A DNA stretch of 64,000 nucleotides from Burkholderia mayonis (GTDB taxonomy: Bacteria > Pseudomonadota > Gammaproteobacteria > Burkholderiales > Burkholderiaceae). The notes below the pieces were generated by a model, which saw only the letters and a program-made list of their open reading frames with translations, did no database searches and had not been told where the DNA came from. The translations under genes were made by a program, and so were the position numbers. Positions 7,986 to 16,844 of the stretch are shown here, in pieces. Each line of letters begins with the position of its first letter. The stretch's first letter is position 1. The stretch covers positions 3,534,001 through 3,598,000 of the forward strand of contig NZ_CP013386.1 of the NCBI RefSeq assembly GCF_001523745.2, in the 5' to 3' direction.

Positions 7986-8429
7986 CGTTCGCGCCGCTCG
8001 GCTGACGCGCGCCTCACGTGCTCGTTCGCATCCAAATAACGCAGCTATGTCACGACAGCAAACGGGAACTGCGGGGAGATCATGTTCAATTCCCTTTTCA
8101 TCGATATGCTTGGAGATGGACTTGGCAATGTAATCCGTGGCACCGCCTTTCGCCGACTTGGCGTGCTCGAAACGAATACGGTGAATCCACGTGTCAGGTT
8201 CGTCAGACAAGTCGTTCAACAGGAAATGGCGATTAATGGCCGCGCGCGCGAGCTTCACGTGCGCAGAGTCGCGGACGAACACCATGAGGCTCCAGTGCAG
8301 CGGACCATCCTGATGCGCTTCGATCGTTCTCATCCCATAGCAGCAGACCTGCTGGCGATGCAGCCACGCACGACAACGGCTCCATTGCCATTGAAGGTAG
8401 TTGTGCGTATCACGCGGCGTTGCACCGTC
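7980..8429 (-). pseudogene. P2-type phage replication endonuclease (gene A) remnant
   Basis: A continuous frame of about 150 codons starting just after a TGA resembles the C-terminal half of phage P2 GpA, a rolling-circle nicking enzyme. It contains DGATPRDTHNYL, then YGMRTIEAHQDGPLHWSLMV (family: EPHHDGTPHWH) and ATDYIAKSISKHID. In the family the last block is YIAKYIAKN, with paired catalytic tyrosines; here the second Tyr is Ser. The N-terminal half is absent. An ATG at 8333 exists but lies inside the homology. This is a decayed prophage piece. Confidence 0.75.
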
Positions 8430-8504
8430 TCATCGCTTCTCATGAACAGTGCTAAAGTGCTCTTGTTATATATTTTTGTGACACAGTAATACCAGAGGAT
8501 GCAC

Positions 8505-9392
8505 ATGCAATCACGTTTCGAAGGTATCTGGCTTCCGCTCATCACGCCGTTCCACGATGGCGAGATCGACCATCCGGCGCTCGCGCGCCTGGCGCGTCAC
8601 TACGCGGCCGAGAGGATTGCGGGCTTCGTCGCCGGCGCGACGACGGGCGAAGGCGCGCTCCTGCACGCGGGCGAACAGGAAGCAATTTTCGCGACGCTGC
8701 GCGACGCCGCGCCGAATCTTCCGATCGTGCTCGGCTTGACGGCGAGCGCAACGCACGCGGCCGCCGAGCGCGCGCGGGAACTCGCGTCGCTGCGCCCGGA
8801 CGGGCTGCTCGCGACGCCGCCCGTCTACATGAGGCCGACGCAAGCCGGCGTGCAGCGGCACATCGAAGCGATCGTCGAAGCGGCGGATCTGCCCGTACTC
8901 GTCTACAACATTCCATATCGGACCGGCGTAAACGTCGAGCTCGACACGCTGCAGGCGCTCTCGCGCGATGCGCGCGTCGTCGGCGTGAAGGAATGCGGCG
9001 GGACCCTCGAGCGCATGCTGCGTCTCGTGCACGAAACGCCGCTTCGCATCTTCTCCGGCGACGACAACCAGAATTTCGCGGCGCTTTGCGCGGGCGCGCA
9101 CGGCGTGATCGCGAGCGCCGCGCACGTGCTGCCCGCGTGGCACGTGCGCATCCATGCGCTCCTGCGCGAAGGCAGGCTCGACGACGCGCGACGGGTCGCC
9201 GTCGCGCTGCAGCCGCTCGTCGCCGATCTGTTCGCGGAACCGAATCCTGCGCCCGTGAAAGCGCTACTCGCCGCGCAGGGCTGGTGCGACAACGCGCTGC
9301 GGCTGCCGTTCCTGCCGGTGAGCGACGCGCTCGCGGCGCGGCTGGTCAGGCATTGGGAAGCGCTGCGGCGGAGCGAGACGGCCGAAGTCTGA
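8505..9392 (+). CDS. DapA-family aldolase (4-hydroxy-tetrahydrodipicolinate synthase-like)
   Basis: 295 residues, a TIM-barrel class I aldolase of the DHDPS/N-acetylneuraminate lyase family. It has GATTGEG at 44-50, VYNIPYRTG with Tyr134, and Schiff-base Lys162 in VGVKECGG. The enzyme would condense pyruvate with an aldehyde. True DapA uses aspartate semialdehyde, but orphan paralogues vary, and this copy stands outside a lysine gene context. The ATG at 8505 is preferred over 8499 because AGAGG directly abuts the first and lies six bases from the second. It stands alone on the plus strand after the phage remnant. Confidence 0.85.
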   Translation: MQSRFEGIWLPLITPFHDGEIDHPALARLARHYAAERIAGFVAGATTGEGALLHAGEQEAIFATLRDAAPNLPIVLGLTASATHAAAERARELASLRPDGLLATPPVYMRPTQAGVQRHIEAIVEAADLPVLVYNIPYRTGVNVELDTLQALSRDARVVGVKECGGTLERMLRLVHETPLRIFSGDDNQNFAALCAGAHGVIASAAHVLPAWHVRIHALLREGRLDDARRVAVALQPLVADLFAEPNPAPVKALLAAQGWCDNALRLPFLPVSDALAARLVRHWEALRRSETAEV

Positions 9393-9481
9393 GCGCGCGG
9401 ACATCCGTCGATCGCCGGCGGATTCGTCATGCGGCGACGGCTCGAGTCCACCGATTCGAGCGCCGCCTCATCGCGCGATGC

Positions 9482-9513
9482 GCCGATTTGCCGATTTGCC
9501 GATTTGCCGATTT
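9482..9513. repeat. Four tandem copies of an octamer (GCCGATTT)
   Basis: Perfect 8-bp tandem repeat, four copies, in the spacer between the convergent DapA-like and hydrolase genes. Simple octamer tracts like this vary in copy number between strains of this group. Confidence 0.9.
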
Positions 9514-9594
9514 GCAGCCCCGCAAACGCGGCAGTTGGCCTCCGCTGGCGCTCGCCCCGGAAAGCCCGGCCGGCACCGCCGACCGGCATACGGC

Positions 9595-10419
9595 CTATTC
9601 GTCGACGCCGCGTCGATTCGCGCCGATGAATCCGGCGACGCGCTCGGCCACCCAACGCTCGCGCTCGCGATGCGGCACATGCCGCACGCCGCGCACGATT
9701 TCGATCTGCGCCGGTCCGCCGACCGAGCGCACGATCGTCTCGGGATGAAGGTTCGACCCGTATTCGTCGTCGCTGCCGTGGATCGCGAGCGTCGGGCACG
9801 TCACCTGCGGCAGGACATCGTTCAACGACCAATCGGAAAACGCCGGCGACAGCCACGTCTCGATCCACGCGTCCAGCACCCAGCGCGTCTTCTCGCCGTG
9901 ATACACCTGCAGACGTTCGAAGGTCTCGCGCTGCTTGAACTGTTCGCGCGCGTCGACGATGCCGGCGCGCGTCCTGCCTTCGACGAACGCCAGGGCGGAT
10001 TCGGTGATCAACGCTTCGCACGCCGACGGATACGCCGCCGCGCAGTGCACCGCCATGCCGCCGCCGACGCTATGGCCGAACGCGACGAAACGATCGAAGC
10101 CGAGCTGTTCGCGCAGCATCGGGAAGAATCGCCGGGCCTCGTCGCGAACGAAGTCGGCGTCGAGCGCGTCCGTGCGGGGATCGGACTGCCCGAAGCCGAG
10201 GCGATCGTAGACGATCACCCGCCGCCCCGTGCATTCGGCCAGCGCGTTCGGAAACGTCCGCCACAGGTGAACGCAGCCGAGCGAATCGTGAAGCAGGACG
10301 ATGGGCGGCAGGCTGTCGGGCGCGTCCGCATGATGCGGCGCGGGCCAGCACCGCACGAACAAGCGCCCCCTTCCGGTGTCGACCCAGCAGTCTTTCGTCG
10401 CGTTTCGGCGGTTGTCCAT
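9595..10419 (-). CDS. Alpha/beta-fold hydrolase
   Basis: 274 residues. HDSLGCVHLW forms the oxyanion-hole region, GHSVGG carries the nucleophile Ser117, HGSDDEYG supplies the acid, and GVRHVPH the catalytic His. No signal peptide is seen, so it is probably cytosolic. The ester or thioester substrate is unknown. The gene starts six bases after the azlD stop on the same strand and is probably the last gene of an azlC-azlD-hydrolase transcript. Confidence 0.85.
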   Translation of the reverse strand: MDNRRNATKDCWVDTGRGRLFVRCWPAPHHADAPDSLPPIVLLHDSLGCVHLWRTFPNALAECTGRRVIVYDRLGFGQSDPRTDALDADFVRDEARRFFPMLREQLGFDRFVAFGHSVGGGMAVHCAAAYPSACEALITESALAFVEGRTRAGIVDAREQFKQRETFERLQVYHGEKTRWVLDAWIETWLSPAFSDWSLNDVLPQVTCPTLAIHGSDDEYGSNLHPETIVRSVGGPAQIEIVRGVRHVPHRERERWVAERVAGFIGANRRGVDE

Positions 10420-10425
10420 GTTCCG

Positions 10426-10728
10426 CTACTGACCGAGCAGATGCCGCAACAAGCCGGTCGACACGACGCCGATGATCACGGTCGGCAAAATCGACAGTCG
10501 GGTGGCCGCGAGCAGCGTAATCGCCAGCGCGAGCAAATTGGCCGGCTTGTCCGAGACGAACGCCGGCGCGATCACCGCCACCAGCACGCATCCCGGCACA
10601 TTTTCCATCACCGACAGCATGCGCGGGCTCAGCGTGCGATTACGCAGCACGACGTAGCCGAGAATCCGGCTCAGGTAAGTGGACGAGGCCATCAGCACGA
10701 TCGTCAGCAGCGTCGATACATCGATCAT
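10426..10728 (-). CDS. azlD: Branched-chain amino-acid export subunit AzlD
   Basis: 100 residues with about four membrane segments, the small subunit of the AzlCD branched-chain amino-acid exporter. It starts with an ATGA overlap on the azlC stop, showing translational coupling. The start MIDVSTLLTIVLMASSTYLS and the block SVMENVPGCVLVAVIAP are typical of AzlD. Confidence 0.9.
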   Translation of the reverse strand: MIDVSTLLTIVLMASSTYLSRILGYVVLRNRTLSPRMLSVMENVPGCVLVAVIAPAFVSDKPANLLALAITLLAATRLSILPTVIIGVVSTGLLRHLLGQ

Positions 10729-11453
10729 GACGGCTCTCCCCAGGCGACGGCGGCGACGAGGCCGGCGAGCGCGCCCGCCGCGACGTACCAGGCGCCCGGC
10801 ACGAGCAGGTAAGTCGCCGCCGCTACGACGAGGCTGACGAGCCACGGACGGCACGCGCGCGCGCCTTTCCACATGCCCCGGAGCAGCACGAGGAAAACCG
10901 CGGTGAACGCCATGTCGAAGCCGTATTGCTCGACGTCGCCGATCGTGGGCCCCAATGTCGCGCCGAGCGCGGTGCACGCGATCCACGTGAGGTACAGCCC
11001 TGCCGACACGCCCAGGTAATACGGAAAGCTGATGCGGCTGCGCGATTGCTGCCGCGCGTCGGCGAGCGCCATCGCCCAGCTCTCGTCGCACATGAAGAAG
11101 AGCGCCGGAAAAGTCCGCCTGCGCGACAGGTGCCGGAGATACGGCGCGAACGCCGCGCCCATCAGGATGTGCCGGCAGTTCACCAGAAACGACATCGCGA
11201 CGATGAGCAGGATGTGCGGCGGCGACGTCCATAACCGGATCGCGGTGAATTCGGAGCCGCCGCCGAAATTCAGGCCGGTCATCAGCGGCACTTCGACGAC
11301 GCTCAAGCCTTTTTGCGTCGCCTGCGCGCCCAGCACGAGCGCGAACGGAATGAAGCCGAGCATCACGGGCAGCGATGCGCGCAAGCCGCGCCAGGCTTCG
11401 GATTTTGCGGTGGATTCCTCGGAAATGACGGTTGACGTCGGCAAACTGTTCAT
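10725..11453 (-). CDS. azlC: Branched-chain amino-acid export subunit AzlC
   Basis: 242 residues with six or seven hydrophobic segments; the large subunit of the AzlCD exporter for branched-chain amino acids and their analogues. Blocks LPVMLGFIPFALVLGAQA, FGGGSEFTAI and VNCRHILMGAA are family-typical. A perfect AGGAGGT ribosome-binding site precedes the ATG at 11453. The gene is divergent from an Lrp-family regulator 126 bp away, the usual control arrangement for this exporter. Confidence 0.93.
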   Translation of the reverse strand: MNSLPTSTVISEESTAKSEAWRGLRASLPVMLGFIPFALVLGAQATQKGLSVVEVPLMTGLNFGGGSEFTAIRLWTSPPHILLIVAMSFLVNCRHILMGAAFAPYLRHLSRRRTFPALFFMCDESWAMALADARQQSRSRISFPYYLGVSAGLYLTWIACTALGATLGPTIGDVEQYGFDMAFTAVFLVLLRGMWKGARACRPWLVSLVVAAATYLLVPGAWYVAAGALAGLVAAVAWGEPS

Positions 11454-11579
11454 TACACCTCCTTCGAGGGGCAATATTGTCTGCCAAATTCGATGAAATC
11501 GGGTTGCGTTGTTGCTATATTTCGGTATCAAATTAGTATGAACAACCCATTTTTTTAATCTTCCTGGAATTGGATTCCA

Positions 11580-12038
11580 ATGAAATTCGACGCCATCGAT
11601 CGACGCATCCTGCAAGCCCTGCAACGCGACGGCCGGCTGCAGAACGTCGAGCTCGCGAAAGAAGTCAGCCTGTCGCCTTCGCCGTGCCTCAGACGAGTCC
11701 GGCTGCTCGAGAAAGCCGGCGTGATCGAACGGTACGTCGCGGTGCTCAATCCCGCGAAGGTCGGCAAGGGGTTGACCGTGTTCACGCGTGTCTGGCTGAA
11801 AGAGCAGGACGCCGACACGGTCGATCACTTCGCCGAAGCAGTCCGGCAACTGCCGCAGGTCGTCGAGTGCCACCTGATGGCGGGCGACTGCGATTTTCTG
11901 CTGCGAGTCGTCGCCGCCGACATCGACGACTACCGGCAATTCCAGATGCATCATCTGACGCGGATCAAGGGCGTGCAGAGCGTGAAGACCGAGATCCCGC
12001 TGCAGAAGGTGAAGTTGACTTCGGAGGTGCCGGTTTGA
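11580..12038 (+). CDS. Lrp/AsnC-family transcriptional regulator (azlCD control)
   Basis: 152 residues. An N-terminal AsnC helix-turn-helix (DAIDRRILQALQRDGRLQN, SLSPSPCLRRVRLLE) is followed by a RAM ligand-binding domain (VVECHLMAGDCDFLLRVV). It is divergent from azlC over a 126-bp AT-richer spacer, so it most likely senses an amino acid and controls azlCD and itself. The ribosome-binding site is weak. Confidence 0.9.
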   Translation: MKFDAIDRRILQALQRDGRLQNVELAKEVSLSPSPCLRRVRLLEKAGVIERYVAVLNPAKVGKGLTVFTRVWLKEQDADTVDHFAEAVRQLPQVVECHLMAGDCDFLLRVVAADIDDYRQFQMHHLTRIKGVQSVKTEIPLQKVKLTSEVPV

Positions 12039-12096
12039 CTTTGCGCACGCCCGCGGAGGACCAACCGAAAATGGGCCGGCTGCGCACCAGCGGGCG

Positions 12097-12437
12097 TTGC
12101 CGTCGTCGTGCGGACTGACCAGCTTGACGAACGAGACCGTCGGCATGCCGGTGCCGCCCGACGCCGCCCGTTATTACCACGAGTACATCGTAGCCGCCGA
12201 CCGGCCCCTGACCATCAGCGCCCGGATTTCGCGTCGGATCTTGCGAGGCGCGACGACGTATATCGAAACGCCGCCGCGCGGAGCGGGCACGTTCACGCCG
12301 AAGCCCGGGCAGGATTCGAAGTCTCCGCCGAAGGCGACGTCGGTCCCGCGCGCATCCGGGTGCGGCAATTGCATGAGGACGCCAACGGCATATCGACCTC
12401 GCCGGTCACGGTCGCGGCGGCTCCGCCTTGCCCATGA
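12097..12437 (+). pseudogene. Possible frameshifted gene of unknown family
   Basis: Two overlapping frames each look protein-like over one half. The first (12097 onward) reads PDAARYYHEYIVAADRPLTI, then TYIETPPRGAGTFTPKPGQ; the second takes over near 12310 with FEVSAEGDVGPARIRVRQL, then DANGISTSPVTV and a TGA at 12437. Joined by a one-base shift they would make about 110 residues ending in a beta-rich, Ig-like stretch. I do not recognise the family, and no clear ribosome-binding site is seen. Confidence 0.3.
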
Positions 12438-12545
12438 AACGGCGCCGTCGTCGGCCCGGACCCGACACCATCGGGCGCGCGCAAGATTGAGCACGCCGAC
12501 GAGCGAATTCGGGCCGACGACGGCGCGCCTGCATCGCTGAGCGCC

Positions 12546-13184
12546 TCACCGCCCCTCCCGCTCCAACGCCCGCTTCGCCGCGTCACGCTCCGCGACCCGC
12601 GCCGCGTGCGCACCCCATGCTTCGCAGCGGTCCATATCGAGACCGACCGCGCGCCCCCATCGATACAGCACGAGCAAGAACGGATCGACGATCGAATATC
12701 CGTCCGGCTCGGCCCATTGCCGCCCGTCGCGCAGCGCCGCCTCGATCTCGCCGTTCGCCGCTTCGATCACGCGCCGGCCATGCGCGGAGATCGCCGAATG
12801 AGTCGACGCGTCGTCGATGAACCGTCCCGGCCGCCACAGCGCGCCGTATCCGACGCCATGCACCCACCCGACGAGCCACGCGAGCCACTCGTGACACCGC
12901 GCCTCACGCAACGGATCGTCGATCGGCAGCAGACCCGCTTCCGGATGCTTGCGCGCGAGATACGTGAGAACTGCGGGCGTCTCGGTCAGCACGCGCGTCT
13001 CGCCGGGAATCGCGAGTGCGGGCACGCGCGCCTTCGGATTGATCGCGAGATAGCGCTCGCCGAGGTGCTCGCGGCGCGATACGAGCACCGGCTCGGCGTC
13101 GAACGGCGCGCCGGTTTCTTCAAGCGCGATGTGCGCGGCGAGCGAGCACGCGTCCGGCGAATAGTAGAGTCGATAAGCGCTCAT
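12546..13184 (-). CDS. Glutathione S-transferase family protein
   Basis: 212 residues. The thioredoxin-like N-domain (MSAYRLYYSPDACSLAAHIA, NPKARVPALAIP, LTETPAVLTYLARKHP) matches bacterial GSTs, with Ser/Cys near the active site in PDACS. A helical C-domain follows. The start at 13184 follows a G-rich ribosome-binding region; an upstream in-frame ATG at 13244 would cross the shared promoter and is not used. It is divergent from a LysR regulator that probably controls it. Confidence 0.88.
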   Translation of the reverse strand: MSAYRLYYSPDACSLAAHIALEETGAPFDAEPVLVSRREHLGERYLAINPKARVPALAIPGETRVLTETPAVLTYLARKHPEAGLLPIDDPLREARCHEWLAWLVGWVHGVGYGALWRPGRFIDDASTHSAISAHGRRVIEAANGEIEAALRDGRQWAEPDGYSIVDPFLLVLYRWGRAVGLDMDRCEAWGAHAARVAERDAAKRALEREGR

Positions 13185-13274
13185 GGTTCCCGTCCCCCCT
13201 CCATCGAATGGCAATGACAGCGAGTGTAGGAACCGGCCAGGCACGCGGCAAACGATGAATTGTCGTGCTCAGGC

Positions 13275-13289
13275 ATTAGTGTTACTAAT
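13275..13289. promoter_or_regulatory. Palindromic operator between GST and LysR genes
   Basis: ATTAGT-GTT-ACTAAT is a perfect 6-bp inverted repeat lying 7 bp before the LysR start and about 90 bp before the GST start. It fits the T-N11-A pattern of LysR sites, so it probably mediates autorepression and control of the GST gene. Confidence 0.6.
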
Positions 13290-13295
13290 ACACGG

Positions 13296-14273
13296 ATGAC
13301 ACGACCCCGCATCCCCCCGTTGCAGACGCTGCGTGCATTCGAAGCTGCCGTGCGGCTGCAGAGCTTCACGCGCGCAGCCGACGAGCTCGCGCTCACGCAA
13401 GGCGCCGTCAGCCAGCACGTGCGCGCGCTCGAAGCGCAGCTCGGCCGTCCGCTCTTCACGCGCGAGCGCAACGGCGCGACGCCGACGCAAGCCGCGCACG
13501 CGCTCGCGCTGCAAGTGCGGCAAGGCCTGAGCGTGCTCGCGCGCGCATTCGAAGCGACGCGCGCACCCCGCTTCTCCCGCGCGGCGAGCACGACGCTGCA
13601 CGTGAGCGTGCTGCCGAGTTTCGCGACGCGCTGGCTCGCGCCGCGTCTGCCGCGTTTTCGCGCCGCGCATCCGGCAATCGACGTCACGCTTCATCCGGAC
13701 GTCGCGCTCGCGCCGCTCAACAAGCGCAGCCGCATCGACGTCGCATTGCGTTACGGCCCCGGCACGTGGCCCGGCGTCGTCGCGGAAAAGCTGATGAACG
13801 AGGCGGTGTTTCCGGTCGCGAGTCCGACCTATCGAAACCGCGACGGCGTTGCGCCGCGCGAGGCCGTCGACCTCGCACGCTCGACGCTGCTGCGTCATCC
13901 CGCGCAGCCGTGGGAGCCGTGGTTTCAGGCGGCGCGGCTCGATCTCGTCGAATCGCGCCGCGCGCCGCAATTCGACGATGCCGAAGCGCTGATCGAAGCC
14001 GTGCTGAAAGGCCGTGGCGTCGCGCTCGCGCGCCGCTCGCTGATCGCGCCGGAGCTCGCGTCGGGCGCGCTCGTGCGCGTGTCGAAGGCGAGCATCGCCG
14101 ACGTCTACGCTCACTATCTGGTCTGGCGGCCCGGACATCCGAAGGAGCGCGCGATCGCCGCGTGGCTCGACTGGCTGCGCGACGAGGTGCGCCGCAAGAC
14201 GCCGCGCCGCAAGCTCACCGCCGACGCGCCGCCTGCCCACCGCCGCCAGCCGACCGAAAGCAAATCGTCATAA
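13296..14273 (+). CDS. LysR-family regulator, GcvA-like
   Basis: 325 residues. The N-terminal winged helix (PPLQTLRAFEAAVRLQSFTR, ALTQGAVSQHVRALEAQLGR) and PLFTRERNG are LysR/GcvA hallmarks. A substrate-binding domain follows (IDVALRYGPGTWPGVVAEKL, GRGVALARRSLIAPEL). The ATG at 13296 starts right before the HTH; an upstream start at 13260 would include the operator. It probably regulates the divergent GST gene. Confidence 0.92.
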   Translation: MTRPRIPPLQTLRAFEAAVRLQSFTRAADELALTQGAVSQHVRALEAQLGRPLFTRERNGATPTQAAHALALQVRQGLSVLARAFEATRAPRFSRAASTTLHVSVLPSFATRWLAPRLPRFRAAHPAIDVTLHPDVALAPLNKRSRIDVALRYGPGTWPGVVAEKLMNEAVFPVASPTYRNRDGVAPREAVDLARSTLLRHPAQPWEPWFQAARLDLVESRRAPQFDDAEALIEAVLKGRGVALARRSLIAPELASGALVRVSKASIADVYAHYLVWRPGHPKERAIAAWLDWLRDEVRRKTPRRKLTADAPPAHRRQPTESKSS

Positions 14274-14367
14274 TATGGCCGTCGCAAACGGTTCACGTAA
14301 CCGACGCATCGTTTCCTCAAACTAGCGGACGTCCAAGACACGCGATCGATTCTCAGGAGGCCCCCCG

Positions 14368-14658
14368 ATGCGCCAGCGTCTCGCCGCCCTCGTCACCGCA
14401 CTTTGCGTCGTGCCGCTCGTCGCCGCGTGCGGCGACGATGCGTCTCACGCTCGCGCGGAGACGAACGCCGGCGCGCAAACGGCATCGCCGCCGGACACCG
14501 CCGCCAATTCGTTCAACGGCGGCGCCGTGGCCAGCCACACCGCGCCGGCGAGTGCGCCGCTCGCAACGCCCGTGATCCACTACCCGCCCGAAGACGAAGC
14601 CGGCGACGCATCCGGCACGACGGCGGCATCCGCGCATCCCGCATCGAATCCCGGCTGA
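14368..14658 (+). CDS. Small putative lipoprotein
   Basis: 96 residues. A signal sequence ends in the lipobox LVAAC, followed by an acidic, Ala/Ser/Thr-rich unstructured tail. A strong AGGAGG lies about 8 bp before the ATG. No enzymatic motif is present. It sits 46 bp ahead of the phospholipase C gene on the same strand and may be co-transcribed with it. Confidence 0.75.
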   Translation: MRQRLAALVTALCVVPLVAACGDDASHARAETNAGAQTASPPDTAANSFNGGAVASHTAPASAPLATPVIHYPPEDEAGDASGTTAASAHPASNPG

Positions 14659-14704
14659 TCGCGTTCCGCCGCGCCCTCTTCCCCGCAGAGCCAAAGGTGA
14701 AAAC

Positions 14705-16822
14705 ATGACGTCAGAAAGCCGCCGCCGTTTCCTGCATACCGTTGCACAATCCGCGAGCGCCGCCGCCGCGCTCACCGTGTTCCCCGAATCGATCCGCCGT
14801 GCGCTCGCGATCCCCGCCGCGTCGCGCACGGGCACGATCCGCGATGTCGAGCACATCGTCGTGTTCATGCAGGAAAACCGTTCGTTCGACCATTACTTCG
14901 GACACCTGCGCGGCGTGCGCGGCTACAACGACCGCTTCCCGATCGCGCTGCCGAATGGCAAACCGGTCTGGTATCAGCCGTCGAAAGCGAATCCGTCGAA
15001 ACCCGTGCTGCCGTTTCGCCTCAACACGCTGACGACGAGCGCGCAATGCATCGGCGACCTCGATCACTCGTGGTACAAGACGCACGCGGCGATCGACGGC
15101 GGCCGCTACGATCAGTGGCCCGCGAACAAGACCGACATGACGATGGGCTATCACGTGCGCGAGGACATTCCGTTTCACTACGCGCTCGCCGATGCGTTCA
15201 CCGTCTGCGACAACTACTTCTGCTCGCTGCCCGGCCCGACGCATCCGAACCGTTCGTATCTGATGACGGGCACCGTCGACCCGACCGGCAAGTACGGCGG
15301 CCCGCTCCTCGACAACAACGATTACGTCGACGGCGACGTGCCGCCGAAGTACGACCTGCTCACGTGGACGACGTATCCCGAGCGTCTCGAAGCGAACGGC
15401 GTCTCGTGGCAGATCTATCAGCAAGGCACGACGGGCAGCGATCCGCTGAACGGCAACTACGGGACGAACGTCCTGCAGAACTTCGCGAACTTCATCAACG
15501 CCAAGCCGGGCTCGTCGCTGTATCAGCGCGCGCAGACGGCGCGCACGCTCGACGACCTGAAGGCCGACGTGCTCGCGAACAAGCTGCCGCAGGTGTCGTG
15601 GCTGCTGCCGCCCGCCGCGTTCTCCGAGCATCCGAAGTACACGCCCGCTTACGGCGCGAACTACACGTCGCAGATCCTCGACGCGCTGACGTCGAACCCC
15701 GACGTATGGCGCAAGACAGTGCTCTTCATCATGTACGACGAGAACGACGGCTTCTTCGATCACGTCGTGCCGCCGCAGCCGGCGACGACGCGCGCGCAGG
15801 GCCTGTCCACCGTCGCCGTCGACGGCGAGATCCACAACGTCGTGAATCCGGGCCGCGGCGGCAGCTACACCGCCGACGGCCTGCCGTACGGCCTCGGCCC
15901 GCGCGTGCCGATGACGGTCGTGTCGCCATGGACGAAGGGCGGCTTCGTCTGCTCACAGGTGTTCGACCACACGTCGGTGATCCGCTTCATCGCCGCGCGC
16001 TTCGGGATCGACGAGCCGAACATCACGCCGTGGCGCCGCGCCGTGTGCGGCGATCTCACGTCCGCGTTCGACTTCCGCACGCCGGACGCGACGCTGCCGC
16101 CGTTGCCCGACACGAGCAACTATCGGTCGATCGCCGATCAGCTTTGCTCGACGAAGCCCGCGCCGACCGTGCCCGCCGCGCCGAGCCCCGTCGATCCGCA
16201 GGAACCCGGCGTGCGTCCGGCGCGCGCGCTGCCGTACGAACTGCACGTGAACGCGTCGGTGCGCGGCGGCACACACTTGCGGATCGAGTTCGCGAATCGC
16301 GGCGAGCAAGGCGCGCACTTCTATGTGTATGCGTCGAACCGCAGCGACGGCCCGTGGCGCTACACGGTCGGCGCGCATCGTTCGCTGCACGACGAGTTCG
16401 ATCTCGGCGCGACGAACGGCGCGTATGCGTTCTCGGTGTACGGCCCGAATGGCTTCGTGCGCGTGTTCGAAGGCGTCGCCGCCGCCGAGGGCCATGGCCG
16501 GCACGCAGCCGCGCATCCGGAAGTGAAGGCGGGCTACGACATCGCGAACGGCAACCTGTATCTGAAGCTGCAGAATCACGGCGGCCAGAGCGTGCCGCTG
16601 ACGCTGACCGACAACGCGTACGGCGCGCAGTCGCGTCAGATCACGCTGCGCGGCGGCGACGAGCGGATCGAGCAATGGGCGCTCGCGCCGAGCCATCACT
16701 GGTACGACGTGACGGTGTCGGACGGCGCGGCGGGCACGTTCCTGCGCCGCTTCGCGGGCCACGTCGAGAACGGCAAGGCGAGCTATTCCGATCCGGCGGC
16801 GGTCGCGCCCGTCACGGCCTGA
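14705..16822 (+). CDS. plcN: Phosphocholine-specific phospholipase C (non-hemolytic type)
   Basis: 705 residues; hydrolyses phosphatidylcholine to diacylglycerol and phosphocholine outside the cell. The N-terminus carries a twin-arginine signal (SRRRFLHTVAQSASAAAALT). The phosphoesterase domain begins with DVEHIVVFMQENRSFDHYFG and includes SLPGPTHPNRSYLMTGT and MYDENDGFFDHV. Two C-terminal DUF756-type beta domains follow (about 500-590 and 600-690). Length is typical of Burkholderia PLCs. The putative lipoprotein gene lies directly upstream. Confidence 0.95.
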   Translation: MTSESRRRFLHTVAQSASAAAALTVFPESIRRALAIPAASRTGTIRDVEHIVVFMQENRSFDHYFGHLRGVRGYNDRFPIALPNGKPVWYQPSKANPSKPVLPFRLNTLTTSAQCIGDLDHSWYKTHAAIDGGRYDQWPANKTDMTMGYHVREDIPFHYALADAFTVCDNYFCSLPGPTHPNRSYLMTGTVDPTGKYGGPLLDNNDYVDGDVPPKYDLLTWTTYPERLEANGVSWQIYQQGTTGSDPLNGNYGTNVLQNFANFINAKPGSSLYQRAQTARTLDDLKADVLANKLPQVSWLLPPAAFSEHPKYTPAYGANYTSQILDALTSNPDVWRKTVLFIMYDENDGFFDHVVPPQPATTRAQGLSTVAVDGEIHNVVNPGRGGSYTADGLPYGLGPRVPMTVVSPWTKGGFVCSQVFDHTSVIRFIAARFGIDEPNITPWRRAVCGDLTSAFDFRTPDATLPPLPDTSNYRSIADQLCSTKPAPTVPAAPSPVDPQEPGVRPARALPYELHVNASVRGGTHLRIEFANRGEQGAHFYVYASNRSDGPWRYTVGAHRSLHDEFDLGATNGAYAFSVYGPNGFVRVFEGVAAAEGHGRHAAAHPEVKAGYDIANGNLYLKLQNHGGQSVPLTLTDNAYGAQSRQITLRGGDERIEQWALAPSHHWYDVTVSDGAAGTFLRRFAGHVENGKASYSDPAAVAPVTA

Positions 16823-16844
16823 AGGTGCACGCGCGACGGCGTGC

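Noticed and set aside
9478..9535. Short octamer tract as a possible CRISPR or iteron
   Set aside because: Contiguous 8-bp units without spacers; a simple tandem repeat.
10725..12146. Long N-terminal extension of AzlC
   Set aside because: The perfect AGGAGGT before 11453 and the divergent regulator show that the extension is antisense to the Lrp gene.
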